DNA of 11,281 nt from NCBI GenBank assembly GCA_021848375.1, contig JAJZUR010000048.1, positions 1-11,281 of the forward strand. Direction: 5' to 3'. Shown in pieces: positions 6,899 to 11,281 of this stretch. This DNA is from Pseudomonadota bacterium (GTDB lineage Bacteria > Pseudomonadota > Gammaproteobacteria > UBA6186 > Azoamicaceae). The translations under genes and the position numbers were made by a program. Every line of letters starts with the position of its first letter. The stretch's first letter is position 1. The notes under the pieces are model-generated. The model ran no database searches. It was not told the DNA's origin and was given only the letters and a program-made list of their open reading frames with translations.

Positions 6899-7891
6899 CT
6901 ATAATGGGTTTTTCTCCTGGATATTCTGGATATTGATAAGTTCATAATGATTTTTATTGGCGTATTGTTGTAACACAGGAATGATATGTAAGCCGCTACA
7001 AACCGTTGGATTATAAAAGATAGAAAATTTATTGATAGTTTGCATCTCAATATCTTGAATAGGAGTACCCTGTAGGATTTTAACGGCGATTTCTCCCCCG
7101 AGTTGACCACTTATTTCTTCTCTATAGCCAAATGCTAAAGTCGCTCCTTCACTAACTGTACCTTCATCACTGGTAATTAATGGAATGTTATAGCGCTTTG
7201 CAACTGGGATCAATAATTGTATCCCAGAAGCAAGTAAATTATCTTTTAAAATGAAAAGCGCATTTGTGTCTGGTGCTATTCCACCCCCCACCTGGTTTAT
7301 ATCTAAAAGATGTTGAATACCCAACACTTGAAATTGAATGCCGAGTTGTTTACCATAGTTAACCAATTCCTCTATCTCTGCAAATAGCTTCTCATTTCCA
7401 AGATCATAAATTACACTGATTTTCTGAATATCGGGAAAAATAGCTTTAATAAAATCTAACTGCTGCCGGCTCATCATATGATCTATTACCCCAGTAATAT
7501 TGCTACGAGAACGTTTTTTTCTCTCTGATTCTAAATAGCGGGCAGCTAGACAAATGATTGGTTTATTTTTGACTTTTCCTAAAGTCATTTTGGTAGTGAC
7601 AGTTCCAATAGGGACAATGATATCGACGTTTTGACTCATAAATACATCGATAATGGCATTTGCTAGTTTTAGATCCAGCTGCGAGACACGCACATCAAAA
7701 GTCACTGCCTGTGGAAATGCCGTTTCTACCGTATTTTTAAAACTGTTTACAATTTTTTGCAGGGCAAGATGTTCAATTGGAACGATAATTCCAATCTTAA
7801 TGGGATTGATGCGCTGCGCATCCGCGGAACCAGTATTACCCCAACCCGCAATCATCCATAAAGCTAAAATCACACCTATTTTTAATTTCAT
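6899..7891 (-). CDS. Exported ABC-type substrate-binding protein, PF04392 (TrpX-like) family
   Basis: The 330-residue protein begins MKLKIGVILALWMIAGW, a signal peptide with a likely cleavage after ADA at about residue 25. There is no lipobox cysteine, so it should be a soluble periplasmic protein. The mature part follows the two-lobed PF04392 pattern: KIGIIVPIEH near the start, VDIIVPIGT, a NITGV motif, and late in the chain IPLITSDEGTVSEGA. The family binds small molecules for ABC importers and sometimes serves as an extracytoplasmic sensor; the ligand cannot be told from sequence. No permease or ATPase gene is adjacent, so it is an orphan here. A basic KKRSR stretch lies just before the NITGV motif. 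Start choice between 7891 and 7900 is uncertain; 7891 gives the better signal peptide, with AGAAGA nine bases upstream. Confidence 0.8.
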   Translation of the reverse strand: MKLKIGVILALWMIAGWGNTGSADAQRINPIKIGIIVPIEHLALQKIVNSFKNTVETAFPQAVTFDVRVSQLDLKLANAIIDVFMSQNVDIIVPIGTVTTKMTLGKVKNKPIICLAARYLESERKKRSRSNITGVIDHMMSRQQLDFIKAIFPDIQKISVIYDLGNEKLFAEIEELVNYGKQLGIQFQVLGIQHLLDINQVGGGIAPDTNALFILKDNLLASGIQLLIPVAKRYNIPLITSDEGTVSEGATLAFGYREEISGQLGGEIAVKILQGTPIQDIEMQTINKFSIFYNPTVCSGLHIIPVLQQYANKNHYELINIQNIQEKNPL

Positions 7892-7925
7892 CCCACACAT
7901 TCTTCTGAAAAAATATAATGTTTTT

Positions 7926-7954
7926 AATTTATTAAAATTAAATTCCTATGTCAA
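7926..7954 (-). promoter_or_regulatory. Promoter of the substrate-binding protein gene
   Basis: Minus-strand TTGACA (7949-7954) is a perfect -35. After 17 bases comes TAAATT (7926-7931), a four-of-six -10 in very AT-rich DNA. Transcription would start near 7919, giving a leader of roughly 28 nt. Confidence 0.5.
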
Positions 7955-8001
7955 TTGCAATCTTTTTTAAATATTTCACTATGATTTACCATAATCGGCC
8001 T

Positions 8002-8042
8002 TATAGCGGTCTGGGTTTTATTATGGTCTAATGATCGCTATA
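8002..8042 (+). promoter_or_regulatory. Inverted repeat TATAGCG...CGCTATA, possible operator
   Basis: Perfect 7-bp arms at 8002-8008 and 8036-8042 separated by 27 bp, with flanking bases extending the similarity (CCT before, AGG after, with one inserted T). It lies in the divergent region between the substrate-binding protein and dehydrogenase genes. Three GGTC tetramers (8008, 8025, 8043) recur at 17-18 bp across the same stretch, and GTCAcaTGAC (8044-8053) follows. The layout fits binding sites for a dimeric regulator such as the PAS-LuxR protein downstream; that link is inference. Confidence 0.35.
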
Positions 8043-8068
8043 GGTCACATGACTATAAGAAATAAAAG

Positions 8069-8086
8069 TTTAGGGAAACCCCTAAA
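8069..8086 (+). promoter_or_regulatory. Stem-loop in the leader of the dehydrogenase gene
   Basis: TTTAGGG (8069-8075), loop AAAC, CCCTAAA (8080-8086): a perfect 7-bp hairpin about 60 nt before the chosen start codon. It is followed by AT-rich sequence rather than a T-run, so a leader structure is likelier than a terminator. No known riboswitch was recognised. Confidence 0.35.
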
Positions 8087-8138
8087 ATATTTAATAAATG
8101 AAGAGTGGTAATTTGTACAACAAGGATTTTGAATATTT

Positions 8139-8144
8139 GAGGTG
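8139..8144 (+). promoter_or_regulatory. Ribosome-binding site deciding the dehydrogenase start
   Basis: GAGGTG, with GAGG six bases before the ATG at 8149. The upstream in-frame ATG at 8098 has only AT-rich sequence before it, so 8149 is preferred. Confidence 0.55.
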
Positions 8145-8148
8145 TTGT

Positions 8149-9489
8149 ATGCTTTCAAACTTGCCAAATAAAAATAGTAACCAAGACCCATCTCTTCCTC
8201 AAAATGATATAACCATTGAAAAGAAAAAGCGCAAGCTCAATCCTAGCAGTTATGTGAACGATGCTACCCTTAAAACTAAGGAAGATCCCATCATTGTGAT
8301 CGTAACTGGGGGCACATCCGGCATCGGCTTGGAGCTTGTTAAACAATACGCGCAACAGAATAATGTTTTAGTATATACTTTTAGCTCAACTCAAAAAAAA
8401 GTTGATGCAGCAAAAGAGATATTTGGGAATAGTACAAATATCTCTGTGTGCCGATTTGATATTCAGGATCATCTTAAATTACTTACTTACGTCAGAAAAA
8501 TTATACGACACCATGGGAAAATAGACATACTCATTAATAATGCAGCTGTTCCTGGCGAATTTGAGCCTTTTGGCAGCACATCTCTAAGCCATACATTAAA
8601 GACAATTGATATTAATTTGTACAGCCCCATTCTCCTGACATATTGGATTATTAAAGAAATGTTGGATCATGGCAACAACGGTGGAACCATTATTAACATT
8701 TCTTCCGTTGCAATTCAAGGAATGAAAGGTGGCGCAGCCTATAGTATGGCTAAATCAGGGTTACATACGCTCACGCATAGCATTGCACAAGATCATCCTA
8801 ATTTAAATGTATATTCATTCGATACTGGGCCGGTACAAACGCCAATGCTGGATGAACTGATGCATGCAGATCCAAATAAATGCCCTACTGCTGCAAAAAT
8901 CCTTCAGTTAAAAGATGAAAAGCAAATTCGTATGCCTAAAGAAATTGCAGAGGGAATTGTTTATGTTACTAAACACCCCGACGTTTTTAAAGACCAATTT
9001 AAAAACCATTTTCTTACTTACAACGATGTTATGACAGTAATGAATAATAATAAAGCACATGAATTATCTGAAGCGCCTCAAGCTAGAATCTCTGCCATTT
9101 CGCCAGGTTTCACATCTCACAGTATGACACCTACCAGTATGGAGGGAACAACGATTGCATTCGCCTCGCAGCCTTCCTCTCATCCTGTTTCAAATTCCAC
9201 TTCTTTTTCTCCAGTATCATTATTTCCAAGCGTCAGCAGCTTCGATTACCATAAATCAATTCCTATTACTATTCCCATCCACGGACTTCCTCCCGCTGAT
9301 TTTCTTCCACAGATGAACGCTATAAAGCAGGCTGAAAAGGTATTCAAGCCGCAACGTATTATTAAGACTAGAAGTTTAGATAGTATGCCTGGTACACCAC
9401 TACTTGAAAATAAGCAACCCATAGTACTGAATCATGAGGACGACATTGATTTCCCACTTCTCAAACTAAATCAAAAGAGGTATGATTAA
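8149..9489 (+). CDS. Short-chain dehydrogenase/reductase with basic N-terminus and Ser/Pro-rich C-terminal tail
   Basis: The 446-residue protein is far longer than a classical SDR (about 250). Residues 47-300 form a complete NAD(P)-binding SDR domain. It has TGGTSGIG at 53-60, Asp104 in the position that contacts adenine, NNAA at 130-133, Asn156, Ser185 in NISS, and YSMAK with Tyr198 and Lys202, giving the full Asn-Ser-Tyr-Lys catalytic set. The usual PG motif after the active site is altered to DTGPVQTPM. The substrate is not predictable. The first 46 residues are polar and include EKKKRKLNP (24-32), resembling a classical nuclear localisation signal. The last 140 residues are Ser/Pro/Thr-rich with SP/TP sites (ISPG, MTPT, FSPV, GTPL) and match no domain I recognise. 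The gene precedes the PAS-LuxR regulator by 29 nt. Enzyme class is sure; a host-directed role is speculation. Confidence 0.85.
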   Translation: MLSNLPNKNSNQDPSLPQNDITIEKKKRKLNPSSYVNDATLKTKEDPIIVIVTGGTSGIGLELVKQYAQQNNVLVYTFSSTQKKVDAAKEIFGNSTNISVCRFDIQDHLKLLTYVRKIIRHHGKIDILINNAAVPGEFEPFGSTSLSHTLKTIDINLYSPILLTYWIIKEMLDHGNNGGTIINISSVAIQGMKGGAAYSMAKSGLHTLTHSIAQDHPNLNVYSFDTGPVQTPMLDELMHADPNKCPTAAKILQLKDEKQIRMPKEIAEGIVYVTKHPDVFKDQFKNHFLTYNDVMTVMNNNKAHELSEAPQARISAISPGFTSHSMTPTSMEGTTIAFASQPSSHPVSNSTSFSPVSLFPSVSSFDYHKSIPITIPIHGLPPADFLPQMNAIKQAEKVFKPQRIIKTRSLDSMPGTPLLENKQPIVLNHEDDIDFPLLKLNQKRYD

Positions 9490-9518
9490 TATATGTAAAT
9501 TTTGAAAGGAATCAAATT

Positions 9519-10193
9519 ATGAATATAGAAACATATGAACTTGAGTTATACCGTCAAAGTTTACCGAGCTATTTATTTTGGAAAGATAACCAATTAACTT
9601 ATCAAGGGGGTAACGAATGGTTTTTAAAAGCTATTGGGTTAAAATCTGGTAACGAATTAATAGGCAAAACAGATTTTGATTTCCCGTGGGCAGAGGAAGC
9701 AGAACAGTACATAGATACAGACTTACGCATTTTAGAAGGCCAATCCATTTTAAATCATGTAGAAAAGCGTTGGCATATCAATGGAACTCGACATATATTA
9801 ATCAATAAACTCCCCTTAAAAAGTGCAGAGAATGAAATTATTGGCATTATCGCGATGCATCGAGACATAACAAATTCCAGTCTGACAATGCCCCCAATAA
9901 ACACGCCAGAATTGTCAGAAAATGAATTGTATGCTTTGCTAAATGAAATATCAGGCGTACACCTAACCCGAAGAGAAATTGAATGTTTGAGCCTGTGGCT
10001 AAGTGGTGATTCTTTAAAATTGTCTGCTGATTGTTTGTGTATTTCACAAAAGAGCATTGAATTTTATCGAAGTAACATCAAAGACAAGTTAGGAGTTCAT
10101 CATAAATTTCAATTAATCGATTTAATGCAAATTAAAAATGTGTTACATTTATTTTTGGCATTGGCAAAATTAATCAAAAACAGAAGGCAATAA
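9519..10193 (+). CDS. PAS domain-containing LuxR-family transcriptional regulator
   Basis: The 224-residue protein has an N-terminal PAS-like sensor domain at about residues 12-118, with features such as LFWKDNQLTYQGGNEWFLKA, the ELIGKTDFDFPW turn, and the closing strand IIGIIAMHRDIT. A short linker leads to a LuxR/FixJ-type helix-turn-helix at about 148-203 (LTRREIECLSLWLSG ... CISQKSIEFYRSNIKDKLGV). There is no receiver domain or phosphoacceptor Asp pattern, so activity is probably controlled by a ligand or cofactor in the PAS fold. Architectures like this are common in Legionellales. AAAGGA eight bases before the ATG serves as ribosome-binding site. The 29-nt gap to the dehydrogenase gene suggests one operon. 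Target promoters are unknown; the inverted repeats at 8002-8053 are a natural candidate. Confidence 0.85.
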   Translation: MNIETYELELYRQSLPSYLFWKDNQLTYQGGNEWFLKAIGLKSGNELIGKTDFDFPWAEEAEQYIDTDLRILEGQSILNHVEKRWHINGTRHILINKLPLKSAENEIIGIIAMHRDITNSSLTMPPINTPELSENELYALLNEISGVHLTRREIECLSLWLSGDSLKLSADCLCISQKSIEFYRSNIKDKLGVHHKFQLIDLMQIKNVLHLFLALAKLIKNRRQ

Positions 10194-10237
10194 ATATTAT
10201 TCTGGCCTCAATAACAAATTGAAATAGCGAGCATTAT

Positions 10238-11281
10238 TTATTCTGTCGAAAAAAAAGCTGTTTTTGTTTTTCTTTGTTTTGTAGGCGGCGAAATTTCAAC
10301 GCTATTAGTAGTCTCCTCTCGCTTTCTCATCCTATTTTCTAATCCCATATCAAAAAGGAGCGGTTGCGGTGATTTTGTATGATGCGGGTGAGAAGATCGG
10401 CGCTTCTGATGCAATAACAGCGGTGATTGCGGAGGATTCAACTGAGGAGACTGCTGCGCCTGTTGCCGCAATGGGGGTGATTGCGAGGGAAAAGAGAACG
10501 GCCCAGGTGTTACGATTCTTTGGTTTAGCTCCCCTTTTAATTTTATTTGATTGCTCAAGTAGCAGAATTTTTTCCATCCTCTCAGGAATTGGTAACATAA
10601 ATTTCGGCATTCAGGATCTAAAATATGCTGGGTAAAATTATAGAATGCATTTGCATACGCAAACTGTAATGATCGCCTGGAATGTGTATGTGTATAAAGA
10701 CTAACCTCAATCATTTTTGCCATTATCATATCATTTACCGTTAAAGCCAATGAAATTTTTTCATTCTCTGTGCTAAAGATCCCTACTGAAGAACGAACCA
10801 ATATTATATGGGATTTTAATTGTGGGAATTCAGTAATTATTTTTAACAAGGAAGCATCGTTTAATGGTTGGTTTTCATTTCCCAATTCTCTTTCTATTAA
10901 GCTTTCATCTAAAATAAAAAAGGGGGGGCTTTCTTCTTTAGCAGATAATTTAAGCAATACTCGCATTTTATCTAGCTTATATTGCAAAGCGAATTCACCA
11001 CATCTAAATAAATATGCTTTCGGTTTATGCTGGCAAATGAAATGGCTAAAAGTTTCTATTGAAAAAGCAAACGGATCATAAACATCAAAAATCTCATCAA
11101 ATACAGCTTCGACTTTTATTCCCAAAAATAAAACATTTTCTGGTGCAAACTCCATTAACCCTTTATACCATAAATTTAATGCTTTGGAAATTTTAACTCT
11201 ATTGAAGAAATCTCCTTGCAAATCACCATAACCTACTGCGGCATTTTTCTCTACCATGTCGTTTATAAGTGGAAACTTATT
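10238..11281 (-). CDS. Unrecognised protein with Ser-Pro repeat tail and basic C-terminal cluster (5' end off window)
   Basis: I do not recognise this family. The first in-window ATG is at 11257 (339 residues), but no ribosome-binding site precedes it and the frame stays open to 11281, so the gene probably begins outside. Numbered from 11257, residues 1-245 look globular, with hydrophobic strands such as NVLFLGIKV and SHIILVRSSVGIF and no signal peptide or membrane helix. From about 250 the chain is Pro/Gln/Ser-rich, with Ser-Pro at 260, 270, 278, 296 and 323. Sites 260, 278 and 296 fall on an 18-residue period. Basic clusters follow: QKRR (284-287), RMRKR (309-313) and KQRK (327-330), the last two spaced like a bipartite nuclear localisation signal. 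The C-terminus is FFSTE. It converges on the PAS-LuxR gene with a 44-nt gap. A secreted effector is possible but unproven. Confidence 0.6.
   Translation of the reverse strand, partial: NKFPLINDMVEKNAAVGYGDLQGDFFNRVKISKALNLWYKGLMEFAPENVLFLGIKVEAVFDEIFDVYDPFAFSIETFSHFICQHKPKAYLFRCGEFALQYKLDKMRVLLKLSAKEESPPFFILDESLIERELGNENQPLNDASLLKIITEFPQLKSHIILVRSSVGIFSTENEKISLALTVNDMIMAKMIEVSLYTHTHSRRSLQFAYANAFYNFTQHILDPECRNLCYQFLRGWKKFCYLSNQIKLKGELNQRIVTPGPFSFPSQSPPLRQQAQQSPQLNPPQSPLLLHQKRRSSHPHHTKSPQPLLFDMGLENRMRKREETTNSVEISPPTKQRKTKTAFFSTE
10330..10460 (-). repeat. Degenerate 54-bp (18-codon) tandem repeat within the unrecognised protein gene
   Basis: On the plus strand GGTGATTGCG recurs at 10422 and 10476, with a shortened form GGTGATTTTG at 10369, spaced 53 and 54 bp. 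Read on the coding strand these are the (C/A)AATCACC starts of units encoding QSPPL..., QSPLL... and KSPQP.... The first two 54-bp units match at roughly 60% of positions by hand alignment. Confidence 0.5.

Noticed and set aside
6892..6913. Plus-strand stem CCCA...TGGG followed by five T, like a terminator
   Set aside because: No plus-strand transcription unit lies upstream, and the minus-strand reading has no T-run, so it is probably chance at the end of the substrate-binding protein gene.
6844..7110. Minus-strand 88-residue frame overlapping the substrate-binding protein
   Set aside because: It lies in another frame of a well-supported gene and shows no protein-like motif or ribosome-binding site.
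8002..8042. Inverted repeat as insertion-sequence or CRISPR-related structure
   Set aside because: There is only one pair of 7-bp arms, no transposase gene, no target duplication and no repeat-spacer periodicity.
8098..8148. Longer dehydrogenase start at the upstream ATG
   Set aside because: No ribosome-binding site precedes 8098, whereas 8149 has GAGGTG; the extra 17 residues show no recognisable feature.
10194..10237. AATAAAT/ATTTATT arms between the convergent genes as a bidirectional terminator
   Set aside because: The arms are AT-only, short and about 40 bases apart, so no stable hairpin is expected.
10369..10635. Plus-strand 88-residue open frame opposite the unrecognised protein
   Set aside because: It is antisense to the repeat tail, has no ribosome-binding site, and is explained by the repeated codon pattern on the other strand.
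11200..11230. GDLQGD in the unrecognised protein as a metallophosphatase GDxHG motif
   Set aside because: The His is missing and the partner motifs (GDxxDRG, GNHE) are absent from the rest of the chain.

Overview
The window looks like a gammaproteobacterial chromosome. The conserved tig-clpP-clpX-lon-hupB-ppiD order is present and the proteins are close to their E. coli counterparts. The AT-rich accessory genes at the right, with eukaryote-like low-complexity tails and a PAS-LuxR regulator, resemble host-associated Legionellales (Legionella, Coxiella, Berkiella and relatives). That placement is an inference; no marker gene settles it.

Positions 1-6825 (all minus strand) are a housekeeping protein quality-control block. 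In transcription order it reads tRNA-Lys(CTT), tRNA-Leu(TAG), tig, clpP, clpX, lon, hupB, tRNA-Val(TAC), tRNA-Asp(GTC), ppiD (cut by the left edge). Gaps are short: 15 nt between the first two tRNAs, 38 nt tRNA-Leu to tig, 21 nt tig to clpP, about 10 nt clpX to lon, 15 nt hupB to tRNA-Val, 19 nt tRNA-Asp to ppiD. The block encodes the ribosome-associated chaperone, the ClpXP and Lon ATP-dependent proteases, the HU nucleoid protein and a periplasmic foldase. Two longer gaps hold promoter-like sequences: a sigma32-like heat-shock element before clpX (4594-4621) and a near-consensus sigma70 promoter before hupB (795-823). Four tRNAs are interleaved with the protein genes and probably share transcripts with them.

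Positions 6899-7891 (minus) encode an orphan exported substrate-binding protein of the PF04392 type with no permease or ATPase gene in view. It has its own likely promoter (TTGACA -35). A 257-nt divergent intergenic region (7892-8148), rich in inverted repeats, separates it from the next genes.

Positions 8149-10193 (plus) form a probable two-gene operon: a short-chain dehydrogenase with an intact catalytic core but a basic, nuclear-localisation-like N-terminus and a Ser/Pro/Thr-rich C-terminal tail of about 140 residues, then a PAS-LuxR transcriptional regulator.

Positions 10238-11281 (minus, convergent, running off the right edge) encode an unrecognised protein. Its C-terminus carries an 18-residue-period Ser-Pro repeat and a bipartite nuclear-localisation-like basic cluster. 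The most interesting hypothesis is that this right-hand segment encodes two host-directed proteins next to a sensor-regulator. No CRISPR array, insertion sequence or rRNA was seen.
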